64,000 nucleotides of DNA from contig JAVVQG010000004.1 in NCBI GenBank assembly GCA_036655355.1, forward strand, positions 1-64,000, read 5' to 3'. The notes beneath the pieces are model-generated. The model was not told the DNA's origin. It saw only the letters and a list, made by a program, of their open reading frames with translations, and ran no database searches. A program made the translations under genes and the position numbers. Within the stretch, counting starts at the first letter, position 1; every line of letters starts with the position of its first letter. This stretch comes from JAUNSR01 sp036655355 (GTDB taxonomy: Bacteria; Bacteroidota; Bacteroidia; Bacteroidales; JAUNSR01). Positions 50,379 through 59,766 of the stretch are shown piece after piece.

Positions 50379-51464
50379 TTATTTACGGAACGGCGTTTTC
50401 ACCACTTCAGCGGCCAACGCCTTATTTCGTACCTGAATAAACAACGGCGTACCTGTTTTAGCATATTCCGGAGCTACATACCCCATTCCGATTCCCACTT
50501 TAAGAACCGGTGAGATCGTACCCGAAGTAACTACACCAATCTCTTTTCCGGCTTCGTTTACGATGGCATAACCGTGACGAGGAATCCCTTTATCGATCAT
50601 TTTGAATGCGATAAGTTTACGAACCAATCCGCCGGCTTTCTGCTGTTCAAGGGCTTCGCGGTTAATAAAAGGCTTCTCGTCCACAAATTTCGTAATCCAT
50701 CCCAATCCGGCTTCGATGGGTGAAGTTGTGTCGTCAAGGTCATTCCCGTACAAACAATAACCCATTTCCAGACGCAATGTATCACGAGCTCCCAAACCGA
50801 TCGGTTTGATCCCCTCCTCTTTTCCGGCTTCAAATATCGCATTCCAGATTGTTTCAGCATCTTTAAGATAAAAATAGAGTTCGAAACCGCCCGCTCCGGT
50901 ATAACCCGTATTCGAAATAATCACTTCGGGAGCCCCGGCGAATTCCCCTACGGTAAACGAGTAATAAGGAATGGCAGAAAGATCCACCGGTGTCAGTTTC
51001 TGAAGCACCTCGACCGCTTTTGGTCCCTGGATCGCCAACTGCGCAGTTTTGTCTGAAGCATTCTCCAATTCGGCACCCTCACTATTGTTAGCCACCAGCC
51101 AATTCCAGTCTTTTTCAATGTTAGAGGCATTCACCACCAACAGGAATTTCTCCGGAGAGTACATATAAACCAACAGGTCATCCACGATCCCCCCCTTATC
51201 ATTGGGAAAGCATGAATATTGAGCTTTTCCGGGTGCGAGTTTACTGACATCATTCGAAGTCATTTTCTGAAGGAAAGGCAATGCGTGGGGACCTTTCACC
51301 CAGATTTCTCCCATATGAGAAACGTCGAAGACACCTACGCCTTCAACAACCGTCATGTGCTCGTCGATGATTCCGGTATACTCGATCGGCATGTTATAGC
51401 CGGCAAATTCATGCATTTTCGCCCCAAGGGCGATGTGTTTGTCTGTAAATGGAGTTGTTTTCAT
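50379..51464 (-). CDS. gcvT: Aminomethyltransferase (glycine cleavage T protein)
   Basis: A 361-residue enzyme that transfers the methylene group from the lipoyl H protein to tetrahydrofolate. The start KTTPFTDKHIALGAKMHEFAGYNMPIEY, the GVFDVSHMGEI folate-binding strand, NTGYTGAGGFELY and the GLGARDTLRLEMGYCLYGND segment are typical. The gcvH and gcvP genes are not adjacent. No glycine riboswitch is apparent in the 150-bp AT-rich gap between gcvT and the sulfatase, where I see no other feature. Confidence 0.95.
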   Translation of the reverse strand: MKTTPFTDKHIALGAKMHEFAGYNMPIEYTGIIDEHMTVVEGVGVFDVSHMGEIWVKGPHALPFLQKMTSNDVSKLAPGKAQYSCFPNDKGGIVDDLLVYMYSPEKFLLVVNASNIEKDWNWLVANNSEGAELENASDKTAQLAIQGPKAVEVLQKLTPVDLSAIPYYSFTVGEFAGAPEVIISNTGYTGAGGFELYFYLKDAETIWNAIFEAGKEEGIKPIGLGARDTLRLEMGYCLYGNDLDDTTSPIEAGLGWITKFVDEKPFINREALEQQKAGGLVRKLIAFKMIDKGIPRHGYAIVNEAGKEIGVVTSGTISPVLKVGIGMGYVAPEYAKTGTPLFIQVRNKALAAEVVKTPFRK

Positions 51465-51616
51465 GATGTATAAATTTTAAGGTTTCTCAAACATAAAAAT
51501 AAAAAATGAAATAATAAGTTAACTTTTGAAAGTAGTTTTATGAAAAGAGAAAACAAAATCACGAACTGTTACCACAAGTTACCGTACATAGAGCGGCCGG
51601 ATGAGTGCTTCCCCGA

Positions 51617-52971
51617 TCATTTTGTTCTGATATCGTTCAAAAGCAGATTCAGTTGATTGCCCACTTCTGGATTCTGATCATACAGGTTATTGCTTTCAGC
51701 CACGTCATCTTTATGATACAGTTGCGGTTTCTCATTGTTCCCGGTTTCTATTTTCGGTCCCCAAGTTATCATTTTAGGTCCTTTTTTAGGCTCGATGTAT
51801 TTCCACTCCTTAGTTCGGATCGTCAACGTATGATTGGCAGCCTGCTCTATTACAAACGGACAATCTTCAGCCGACAATCCCAGCCAGGTATTCGTAAATA
51901 CGCGACTATCGGGCGCTGCCATAACCGGCAACGTTGCACCGATCAGCGACCCCAGAGAGCGAAAGAGATCAATCTGCGAAACCAATGCCGTAGAAACGGT
52001 AGCAGCCGGAGTTTTTCCGGGCCATGACACCAACAGTGGAATTCGCGTTCCACCTTCAAAGGCACTGTATTTTCCTCCGCGTAACGGACCGCTCGGCTTA
52101 TGGCCGTTCAACAGCGCTTCTGCACGATCATCGTATCCGTCGTCCACCACAGGGCCGTTATCGCTCGACAGAATAATCAACGTATTATCAACCAAATTAT
52201 GTTCTTCGAGGAAATCAAGTACCTGACCTACCGTCCAATCAAACTGAGCGATGGCATCGCCACGCAACCCCATTTTATTCTTTCCTCGGAAACGCTCATG
52301 AGGGAATCGAGGCACGTGGATATCATTCGTTGCAAGATAAAGGAAGAAGGGTTATTTCGCCCGAGAGGCTCACCCGGAAAAGAATCTTTATAACTCACAT
52401 AAATAGGTGCGGATGGGTCGTAATTAGCCACCTGTCCATTTTCAATAAATACACAGGGAACACGATCCGCTGTGGCAGCCATAATATAGGAGTAGTCAAA
52501 CCCCAAATCTGCCAATGCCGCAGACAAAGGTGCATTCCAGTCTTGTTGCGCCGTCTTATCCCCTAGTCCCAAATGCCATTTACCAATCGCAGCGGTTGCA
52601 TATCCACAACTTTTAAACATATCGGCTAGCGTATAATTCTCAGGACGGATAATCATCCCGGCATTTCCTGCTGCCACATCCGTACCGGGCACACGCCATG
52701 CATATTTCCCCGTCAACAAAGAATAACGTGAAGGTGTGCTGGTGGCAGCCGTAGCGTGGGCATTCATAAATTTCACACCACTATTTTCCAAACGGTTCAC
52801 ATTGGGCGTTTTCACGTTAGATGCGCCATAACAGCCTAAGTCGCCGTATCCGATATCATCGGCATAAATCAATATTACATTGGGACGGTTATTTTCAGAT
52901 GCGATAGCACTTTGTCCGGGTAAAGCAAACGACAAGGGTGTCATTAAAGACAATAAGAGGGATTTTTTCAT
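51617..52971 (-). pseudogene. Frameshifted S-type sulfatase (arylsulfatase-like)
   Basis: Two overlapping reading frames together make one sulfatase of about 450 residues. The N-terminal part (52971-52228) has a signal peptide, NVILIYADDIGYGDLGCYG (metal-binding Asp pair) and the modification motif Ser78-Thr-Pro-Ser-Arg in TSTPSRYSLLTGKY, matured by an anSME-type enzyme. The C-terminal part (52315-51617) continues with HVPRFP, DNTLIILSSDNGP and the C-terminal subdomain. In the correct frame the sequence FFLYLATNDIHVPRF would bridge the parts; one base (probably a T in CCCTTTCTTCC) is missing near 52343-52352. It is either a recent null mutation or a sequencing error. Substrates would be sulfated glycans. 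Confidence 0.85.
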
Positions 52972-53139
52972 CAGTAGCTTGTATTTTTAAGATTAAAGGT
53001 GTGTTAAATGAATAACATATTGACAAATATATCTATATTTACCCATATAGAATTTGAATTTCTCACTGCCATCCTACGAAATCGGCCTTACATCCTTAAA
53101 AATTCAAAAAAGATCTCATATTCTGATTTTTTCACTGTT

Positions 53140-53216
53140 TTGGTTCGGTCGAAGCACCGCCTTGGTTCGGTCGAAGCAAGCCCTTGCTTCAGTCGAAGCA
53201 CCGCCTTGCTTCAAGG
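53140..53216. repeat. 22-bp tandem repeat, three and a half units
   Basis: Units begin at 53140, 53162 and 53184, with a partial unit at 53206-53216. Each reads TTGSTTCRGTCGAAGCA followed by CCGCC or AGCCC. The first two units are nearly identical to those at 198-263. The rest of the spacer 52972-53343 holds only the pepT terminator; a short open frame across the repeats looks spurious. Confidence 0.9.
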
Positions 53217-53270
53217 TCTAAAATGCTTCCCCCGCGGAATAAGCAGGAAGGCTGAAAGAAAAAGCAGGAT

Positions 53271-53328
53271 GATATAAGAAAGGGGCTGCCTGAAACGCAT
53301 TTGTTTCAGGCAGCCCCTCTCTTATATC
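53271..53328. terminator. Long terminator hairpin after pepT
   Basis: AGGGGCTGCCTGAAAC (53281-53296) pairs perfectly with GTTTCAGGCAGCCCCT (53303-53318). GATATAAGA and TCTTATATC extend the stem outward. It ends the leftward pepT transcript. Confidence 0.9.
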
Positions 53329-53343
53329 TCAAATCCCTTTGGA

Positions 53344-54570
53344 TTAAAAATCTCTTTTGGCAGTGATCTCAGCGATCTTAACAATCGTCATCATCGCTTT
53401 TTCCATCGACTGAATCGGCACGAATTCGAATCGTCCGTGGAAGTTGTGACCGCCGGCGAAAATATTCGGGCATGGCAAACCTTTGTATGAAAGCTGCGAA
53501 CCGTCTGTTCCTCCGCGGATCGGTTTCACGGCCGGCACTACACCCGCTTCTTTCATTGCGTCAAAAGCGATATCCACGATGTATTTTACCGGTTCCACCT
53601 TCTCGCGCATGTTGTAATACTGGTCTTTCATATCGATGGAAGCACAGTTTGGATAAAGCTCGTTGATTTTATCAACCAAATTCAGCAGGTTCTCTTTGCG
53701 ACGCTTAAAGAGGTCATTGTCATGATCGCGGATGATGTAAGCGATGGTCGTTTCCTCTACGCTTCCCTTCATATCAATCAAATGATAGAATCCTTCATAA
53801 CCCGACGTCTGTTCCGGAGTTTCCTCTGCCGGAAGCATGTTGATGAATTTATTGGCTACAAGAATTGAATTCACCATTTTATTCTTTGCATATCCGGGGT
53901 GTACGTTACGCCCTTTGAACGTAATCTTAGCTACGGCTGCATTAAAGTTTTCATATTCCAATTCACCGATTTCACCACCGTCAATGGTATATGCCCATTT
54001 CGCACCGAACTGCTCCACTTCAAATTTGTGAGCACCCAGGCCGATCTCTTCATCCGGGGTGAATCCCACACGGATCTTACCATGTTTGATTTCGGGATGC
54101 GCCATGAGGTATTCCATCGCAGTTACGATTTCGGCGATTCCCGCTTTATCGTCCGCTCCCAGAAGCGTCAGACCGTTGGTTACGATCAAATCCTGTCCGA
54201 TGTATTTTGTTAATTCCGGAAAATAAGAGGGAGCAAGTATAATGTTTTCTTTTTCGTTCAATACGATATCTCCCCCCTCGTAATTTGCTACGATGCGCGG
54301 AGTCACATTGGTTCCCGAGAAGTCGGGTGAAGTATCCATGTGTGCGATAAACCCGATTACCGGCACCTCTTTATCCGTGTTTGCGGGAAGGGTAGCCATC
54401 AGGTAACCATTTTCATCCAGTGTAATCTCTGTCAGACCGATTTGTTCAAGTTCAGCTTTTAGATCTTTCGCAAAAGCCATCTGCGTAGGGGTACTCGGCG
54501 TAACGCCGGTTTGGTCGTCAGACTTTGTGTCTTTACTTACATAGTGAAGAAATCTCTCGGTAAGGTTCAT
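53344..54570 (-). CDS. pepT: Peptidase T (tripeptide aminopeptidase)
   Basis: A 408-residue cytoplasmic M20 metallopeptidase that removes N-terminal residues from tripeptides. Zinc ligands and signature motifs are intact: GFIAHMDTSPDF, LLGADDKAGIAEIV, FTPDEEIGLGAHKF, YTIDGGEIGELEYENFNAA and GGTDGSQLS. The length matches PepT of E. coli. It is a single-gene transcript and goes with the S9 peptidase as part of peptide utilisation. Confidence 0.96.
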   Translation of the reverse strand: MNLTERFLHYVSKDTKSDDQTGVTPSTPTQMAFAKDLKAELEQIGLTEITLDENGYLMATLPANTDKEVPVIGFIAHMDTSPDFSGTNVTPRIVANYEGGDIVLNEKENIILAPSYFPELTKYIGQDLIVTNGLTLLGADDKAGIAEIVTAMEYLMAHPEIKHGKIRVGFTPDEEIGLGAHKFEVEQFGAKWAYTIDGGEIGELEYENFNAAVAKITFKGRNVHPGYAKNKMVNSILVANKFINMLPAEETPEQTSGYEGFYHLIDMKGSVEETTIAYIIRDHDNDLFKRRKENLLNLVDKINELYPNCASIDMKDQYYNMREKVEPVKYIVDIAFDAMKEAGVVPAVKPIRGGTDGSQLSYKGLPCPNIFAGGHNFHGRFEFVPIQSMEKAMMTIVKIAEITAKRDF

Positions 54571-54657
54571 ATTAAAGATTTTTTAGTTGTATTTTTATCG
54601 TCATTAAAACAAAGATAAAACTTTTTAAATCTCAAGTTTCATTCACAATCTTTTTTC

Positions 54658-55629
54658 ATGGCAAAAAAAAGGAAAACTGCTTCCAAAAGCTCCAATCACC
54701 GGAAGTTTATAAATATCTTGTTGTTATTATTCGTGGCGGTGTGTTCAATCGGGTTGTTATGGCAAAGTAATCCGGATTATTTCAATGCACAATACCGCAA
54801 ACTAAAAAAGGAATTCACTGCGAGTCAAGACTCGCTCCTCGACCTTCCTACCCCTCCTAAAAAGGAAAATAAAAAGGAGAATCAGAAGGAGAATAAAAAA
54901 GAAAGTCAGAAAGCGGATCAACCCGTTACTGCAAACCTGCGCTCGATCAAAGGGCTCAATACGGCGGCCGACCTCAAAGACAGACCGTCGGAAGTGGTGC
55001 GTCATACCGGCTATGTGGTTTCGTTCAACAGCAAGGGGAAAGTTCCGAACTGGGTAGGCTGGGAATTAACGAAAGTGGAAACAACGGGCGATTCCAAACG
55101 CACCAATCGCTTTATCGCGGATCCGAAGATCAAATCACAGCAAGCTACATCGGCCGATTATAGTCGCTCGGGCTACGACCGGGGACATATGGCTCCTGCC
55201 GGAGACATGAGTTGGAGCACTACCGCTATGAAAGAATCGTTTTATTTCACCAACATGTGTCCCCAGGCTCCGAACCTGAATCGGGGAATCTGGAAGTCCC
55301 TAGAAGACCAAACCCGGGAGTGGGCCAAACGCGACAGTGCGATTTATGTGATCTGCGGCCCCGTCATCAAAGGGGGTGAAAAAACAATCGGCCCAAACAA
55401 GGTGATCGTGCCGACGCAGTTTTATAAAGTCATTTTGAGTCCCTACGGCAAGAAGCCCAAAGCAATCGGGTTCTTATTCGATAACGACGGATCATTGGAG
55501 CAACTTTCACGCTTCGCCGTTTCGGTGGACAGCGTAGAAAAACTCACAGGCATTGATTTCTTTCACGGACTCCCCGATTCCGTCGAAAACGTCGTGGAGG
55601 GGTCTTTCAAACTGAACGAGTGGTTTTGA
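54658..55629 (+). CDS. Membrane-anchored DNA/RNA non-specific endonuclease (NUC1 family)
   Basis: A 323-residue protein: one N-terminal membrane helix (about 17-35), a Lys/Glu/Asn-rich linker (about 65-90, KENKKENQKENKK), and a beta-beta-alpha-metal nuclease domain (about 115-320). The active-site motif YDRGHMAPAGDM has His177 as general base, and NLNRGIWKSLED provides the Mg-binding Asn. It should degrade DNA and RNA outside the cytoplasm, for nutrient recovery or defence of the periplasm. Its 3' end overlaps the convergent chromate-transporter gene by 123 bp. Confidence 0.9.
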   Translation: MAKKRKTASKSSNHRKFINILLLLFVAVCSIGLLWQSNPDYFNAQYRKLKKEFTASQDSLLDLPTPPKKENKKENQKENKKESQKADQPVTANLRSIKGLNTAADLKDRPSEVVRHTGYVVSFNSKGKVPNWVGWELTKVETTGDSKRTNRFIADPKIKSQQATSADYSRSGYDRGHMAPAGDMSWSTTAMKESFYFTNMCPQAPNLNRGIWKSLEDQTREWAKRDSAIYVICGPVIKGGEKTIGPNKVIVPTQFYKVILSPYGKKPKAIGFLFDNDGSLEQLSRFAVSVDSVEKLTGIDFFHGLPDSVENVVEGSFKLNEWF

Positions 55630-56169
55630 GGGTTCGTGAGCGGGTTTAAAGAAAAAGAAACCCGCTACACCGGCCAAAATGATCATCACGATCGGGTGCA
55701 CCTTCAAGTATTTGACGATGACGAATGCCGCCACACAAAGGATGACACTTTTGTAGTTGGGGAAGTTCTGAGGTCCCATGAGACTTAATGCTGCGGCAGC
55801 AATCAACCCCACGATGGCGGGGCGCAACCCTGAAAAGACGGCATCCACCCAGCGATTCTCTTTGTATTTCATCAACATGCGACTCACAACCAGCATCAAC
55901 ACAAACGAAGGAAGACACACTGAAAATGTGGCAATCACAGACCCCCACACATTTCCGCTGGCGACGTAGCCGATGTAAGTCGCGCTATTGATCCCTACCG
56001 GACCCGGCGTCATTTGAGAGATGGCTACGATATCGGTAAATTGCGTGTCGGTGAGCCAAGCATGCTTATCCACCACTTCATGCTGAATCAAAGAGAGCAT
56101 CGCATAACCACCTCCGAAACCGAAGAGACCGATTTTAAAGTAAACCCAAAAAAGCTGAAGGTATATCAT
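55507..56169 (-). CDS. Chromate transporter, half-size subunit (second gene)
   Basis: A 220-residue membrane protein with about five to six helices. FGFGGGYAMLSLIQHEV, the TPGPVGINSATYIGY motif and GLRPAIVGLIAAAA are CHR-family hallmarks. The homologous half-subunits usually end near residue 185; here about 38 extra residues (ERPLHDVFDGIGESVKE...) are read from the antisense of the nuclease gene, so the C-terminus is an accidental or recent extension. It pairs with the gene at 56193-56744. CHR proteins export chromate, but the physiological anion here is not known. Confidence 0.88.
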   Translation of the reverse strand: MIYLQLFWVYFKIGLFGFGGGYAMLSLIQHEVVDKHAWLTDTQFTDIVAISQMTPGPVGINSATYIGYVASGNVWGSVIATFSVCLPSFVLMLVVSRMLMKYKENRWVDAVFSGLRPAIVGLIAAAALSLMGPQNFPNYKSVILCVAAFVIVKYLKVHPIVMIILAGVAGFFFFKPAHEPSKPLVQFERPLHDVFDGIGESVKEINACEFFYAVHRNGEA

Positions 56170-56192
56170 ATCTTAAAGAATGAAGCGTTGAT

Positions 56193-56744
56193 TTATCTGC
56201 TTAATACAATTTTCCGAAGTATCCCGTATAGTGCGGCGCCCAAGATGATATAGACGGGCGAAACGCCCAGCAACCAGATCAGCAACGCCCCTACCACCGG
56301 GATGAAGATGTTGCTTTTATTGATCTTGGCGGTCTTTGCGGTGGAGAAAACCGGTATGATGATCAATGCCACTACCGCCGGACGGATTCCATTGAAAATA
56401 GCGATCACAACGGGATTATCATAGATCTGCGAGAAAAACATCGCAATGGCTAGAATCAATAGGAACGATGGCAACACCGTACCCAACGTAGCTGCCACGG
56501 CTCCTTTCAGTCTCCGCAACTTATTTCCCGTATAGATTGAGATATTCACGGCCAGAATACCGGGCAAAGATTGCGAAACGGCAATCGCATCCACAAACTC
56601 CTCTTTCTCAATCCACTTTTTCTTCTCCACAACCTCTTTCTCTATGATCGAGATCATCGCCCATCCACCTCCGAAGGTGAAAGCACCGATCTTAAAAAAC
56701 ACAGAAAAAAGCTCGAAATAAATTTTTAATTTCTTTAGCATCAC
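56193..56744 (-). CDS. Chromate transporter, half-size subunit (first gene)
   Basis: A 183-residue membrane protein of the short CHR type with FGGGWAMISIIEKEV and QSLPGILAVNISIYTGN, the two signature regions, plus GIRPAVVALIIIPV. Two half-size CHR genes in tandem make the functional transporter. It begins the pair and is separated from its partner by 23 bp. No ChrB-like regulator is adjacent. Confidence 0.9.
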   Translation of the reverse strand: MMLKKLKIYFELFSVFFKIGAFTFGGGWAMISIIEKEVVEKKKWIEKEEFVDAIAVSQSLPGILAVNISIYTGNKLRRLKGAVAATLGTVLPSFLLILAIAMFFSQIYDNPVVIAIFNGIRPAVVALIIIPVFSTAKTAKINKSNIFIPVVGALLIWLLGVSPVYIILGAALYGILRKIVLSR

Positions 56745-56909
56745 GTACCCCTTATTATGCGTAATTTATAACAAAGATACCGATTTGAAGCGATAAAATT
56801 TTACGCACTTACCAAAAGTTTAACTTACCTTTTCTAAGAAAAACTTATTCTCCAAATTAGTTCGCATTCATTGTAAAAGAACTTGAATACGATGTATCGG
56901 ATTTTGTTT

Positions 56910-56917
56910 TATCTTTG
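56910..56917 (+). promoter_or_regulatory. -7 box immediately before the porin start codon
   Basis: TATCTTTG is a perfect TAnnTTTG match and ends only 6 bp before the ATG at 56924. If used, transcription would start at or beside the start codon, giving a leaderless or nearly leaderless mRNA. Confidence 0.45.
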
Positions 56918-56923
56918 CATTCT

Positions 56924-58888
56924 ATGAAGTATGTATTAAATATTTTAGCATTTATCATATTCTCAGGGGCTAACGAAGCTTTTTCGCAAGACCAGAAGAA
57001 GGCTGCTCCCTCAGAAGATGTTTGTGTCCAGCAAGAGGAAAAGACTTTTGCCTGGAGACTAACCCCTACGTTGGGAGACGCTTACCGGGTTCCTTTGGAT
57101 ACCACTTTTACGAATTTCTACAACACGGACGTGGAGGATTCTTACACCACCGCTTTTAATTACCTTGGCAACCTGGGGTCGCCGGGTGAATCGCGTATTT
57201 TTTCGGAAAGGACCACATTGCCCGAATTTATTTTCCTGCACGGATACAACCGCTTTAACGTTTCTCCGGGCAAGCAAACCTATTACAATACCCAGATTCC
57301 CTTTACGCAACTCGCTTACATGACAGGGGGTTCTAAAGCGAATGCTGAAGACCGACTGAAAGCCACCTTCGGGGGGAATATCAACAAACGGTTCGGCGTG
57401 GGTGCTTCGCTCGATTATTTCTACACACGCGGATACTACAACTGGCAGGCGGTTAACTCCCTCAGCTGGCAGGCTTATGCAAGCTATACGGGTGATCGCT
57501 ATCAGATCCACGCCTCCATGAATAACGCACGATTTTCAAATCAGGAAAACGGCGGTATCTCTGACGTGAATTACATTCTCAAACCGGAAACGATAAACGA
57601 GAACCTATCAGACCCGAAGAATATCCCGACCAACCTGCAGCAGGCTTGGAATAAAACCAATCACAGAGATTATTACGTTACGCAGCGATATAACCTGGGG
57701 TTCGAACGACACGAATACATGAATGAAGAAGACAGTGTGGGTATTCAGGAATTTATTCCCGTTACAAGCTTTATCCATACGTTTCATCTCTCGACCGATT
57801 CGCGACGTTTCCGCATCAACGAAGGGGGCGTGATTACAAAAGATTTTTTTGCGAACAACTTCATCAACGATACGTTTACGAACGACTCCATCTCTTACTG
57901 GTCTATGAAGAACAGTCTTGGCATCGCCTTGAACGAAGGGTTCCATAAATATGCAAAGTTCGGACTAGCCGGTTACGTTACGCTTGAAAACAGAAAATAC
58001 ACCAACATGGTGGATTCATTGGATCTCAATTATATCAAAAGAAGTGAATCGACCAATGTTTTCTGGGTTGGAGGGGAACTGACTAAAACGAAAGGCTCGA
58101 TTCTTACTTACCGCGCCGATGCCAAATTCGGATTGTCAGGTTATAACCTAGGCGACCTGGATATCAACGGCGAACTCCAAACTAAAATCCCTCTCTTCGG
58201 CGATTCGTTGATTGTGCGTGCCAACGGTTATTTCCGGAATGCAGAGCCATCGTATTATATGAATCACTATTTCTCCAACCACTTCGCGTGGAGTAATAAT
58301 TTCGACAAGGAAAAACGGGTGAAGGTGCAGGGAGAACTTGCGATTCCGATTACACGCACCAACTTGAAAGCGGGTGTTGAAAACCTGACCAATTACCTCT
58401 ATTTCAATAATGCCGGAAATGCCGCTCAACACAGCGGGAATATCCAGGTGTTAAGTGCGGCATTGCAGCAGAATTTTAAATTTGGCGTTTTCAACTGGAA
58501 CAATTCGGTGGTTTATCAGAAATCGAGCAATCAGGTGGTTTTACCCCTTCCCGATCTATCGGTTTACAGCCAGATGTATCTTGATTTTCGCATTGCACGC
58601 GTACTGCATACGCAAATCGGATTTGATTGTCATTATTTCACGAAATATTATTCACCTGTTTATCAACCTGCTACACAAATGTTCCACACCCAGTCTTCCA
58701 CTGAGGTGGGTAACTATCCGTTGATGAACGTATTTGCAAATATGCAGTTGAAGCGGGTGCGTTTCTATGTGATGATGTATCATGTAAACAAAGGTTTATT
58801 CGGAAGTAACGATTATTTCGCCGCTCCGAACTACCCGTTGAATCCGCGTGTATTTAAATTCGGTTTGAGCATTGATTTCAGCAACTGA
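56924..58888 (+). CDS. Putative porin (Porin_10 family)
   Basis: A 654-residue outer membrane protein with a signal peptide (about 1-22) and a barrel extending to FGLSIDFSN. The N-terminal segment WRLTPTLGDAYRVPLDTTFTNF and FIFLHGYNRFNVSPGKQTYYNTQIPFTQL match the Bacteroidota Porin_10 family (PF14121). The many aromatic and Tyr-rich strands fit a large barrel. I start at 56924; a TTG codon three codons upstream overlaps the promoter box. The stop overlaps the next start codon by one base (TGATG), so the pair is translationally coupled. Substrate unknown. Confidence 0.85.
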   Translation: MKYVLNILAFIIFSGANEAFSQDQKKAAPSEDVCVQQEEKTFAWRLTPTLGDAYRVPLDTTFTNFYNTDVEDSYTTAFNYLGNLGSPGESRIFSERTTLPEFIFLHGYNRFNVSPGKQTYYNTQIPFTQLAYMTGGSKANAEDRLKATFGGNINKRFGVGASLDYFYTRGYYNWQAVNSLSWQAYASYTGDRYQIHASMNNARFSNQENGGISDVNYILKPETINENLSDPKNIPTNLQQAWNKTNHRDYYVTQRYNLGFERHEYMNEEDSVGIQEFIPVTSFIHTFHLSTDSRRFRINEGGVITKDFFANNFINDTFTNDSISYWSMKNSLGIALNEGFHKYAKFGLAGYVTLENRKYTNMVDSLDLNYIKRSESTNVFWVGGELTKTKGSILTYRADAKFGLSGYNLGDLDINGELQTKIPLFGDSLIVRANGYFRNAEPSYYMNHYFSNHFAWSNNFDKEKRVKVQGELAIPITRTNLKAGVENLTNYLYFNNAGNAAQHSGNIQVLSAALQQNFKFGVFNWNNSVVYQKSSNQVVLPLPDLSVYSQMYLDFRIARVLHTQIGFDCHYFTKYYSPVYQPATQMFHTQSSTEVGNYPLMNVFANMQLKRVRFYVMMYHVNKGLFGSNDYFAAPNYPLNPRVFKFGLSIDFSN

Positions 58889-59676
58889 TGGCACAAATAA
58901 AGATCAATAAGCGCTTACTCCTCTACCTTTTTCTGCTCCTTTTAACAATTGGAGCGATGGTCGGCATTCGTCTTTGGATGAACGACACCCCAAACCACGC
59001 CCCCCGAGATCTGAAAGAGATCAGAGAGGAGGGCATTCTGAGGATAGCCATTGAATACAATACGTCAAGCTACTATGTTTCGGGAGATACGATTGCCGGA
59101 ATGGAATATGAACTTTGTCGCACCATTGAGAAGAAAAGCGGACTGAAGGTGGAAATTTATCCCGAGATGAACCTCCAAAACAGCCTTGACGGTCTTCAAC
59201 AAAGACGCGTGGACATCGTAGCCAAATCCATTCCGATCACGAGCGAATTGAAAGAATCCTTTCATTTCACGGAACCGATTACCACGAACCGCCTCGTCCT
59301 AGTACAGCGCACGGCAGTTGCCAACGACGGAATCGATCCGATTCGGAATCAGTTGGAACTGGCCGGAAAAACGGTCTATATCCCAGAAGAATCGGGAGCA
59401 AAATACCGGATCGCAAACCTTTCTGAAGAGATTGCAGATTCGATTTATCTCAAAGAGGACCCTTTGTACGGCGAAGAACAGCTTATCATCCTGGTCGCCC
59501 ACAAAGAGATTGATTATGCAATTTGCGATGAGCGGATCGCCCGAAAATTCACAACTGAATTTCCCCAGATAGACATTCTCACAGCCGTAAGCTTTAATCA
59601 GTTCAGAGGATGGGCCCTCAGAAAGGAGTCTGCCGAACTCCTTGACAGTGTGAACGTTTGGTTAAAAGAAAAATAA
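58888..59676 (+). CDS. Periplasmic amino-acid-type solute-binding protein (SBP_bac_3, MltF-like)
   Basis: A 262-residue protein with one N-terminal membrane helix (about 10-27) that anchors it to the inner membrane, followed by a type 3 solute-binding domain. The core ILRIAIEYNTSSYYVSGDTIAGMEYELC and RRVDIVAKSIPIT match amino-acid or glycan-peptide binders such as the N-terminal half of MltF; the transglycosylase half is missing. It lies directly behind the porin with a 1-bp overlap. No ABC permease is adjacent, so it may sense or hand over a solute rather than feed a transporter. Confidence 0.82.
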   Translation: MAQIKINKRLLLYLFLLLLTIGAMVGIRLWMNDTPNHAPRDLKEIREEGILRIAIEYNTSSYYVSGDTIAGMEYELCRTIEKKSGLKVEIYPEMNLQNSLDGLQQRRVDIVAKSIPITSELKESFHFTEPITTNRLVLVQRTAVANDGIDPIRNQLELAGKTVYIPEESGAKYRIANLSEEIADSIYLKEDPLYGEEQLIILVAHKEIDYAICDERIARKFTTEFPQIDILTAVSFNQFRGWALRKESAELLDSVNVWLKEK

Positions 59677-59766
59677 AATTCGGATCCCTTTTTCGAACGT
59701 TTTTTCTTTCATCTGAAATAAACCACTGCGCCCCTGTTTTTGTTATTCATAAAAAGATAACATCCT

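Noticed and set aside
51465..51616. Glycine riboswitch near gcvT
   Set aside because: The sequence upstream of gcvT is short and AT-rich, with none of the conserved paired aptamer features.
53008..53277. Open frame of 89 codons between the sulfatase and pepT
   Set aside because: It crosses the 22-bp repeat array, lacks a promoter or family match, and ends in low-complexity residues.
56915..56923. TTG start three codons upstream for the porin
   Set aside because: The codon is inside the -7 box, and the ATG at 56924 gives a normal signal peptide.
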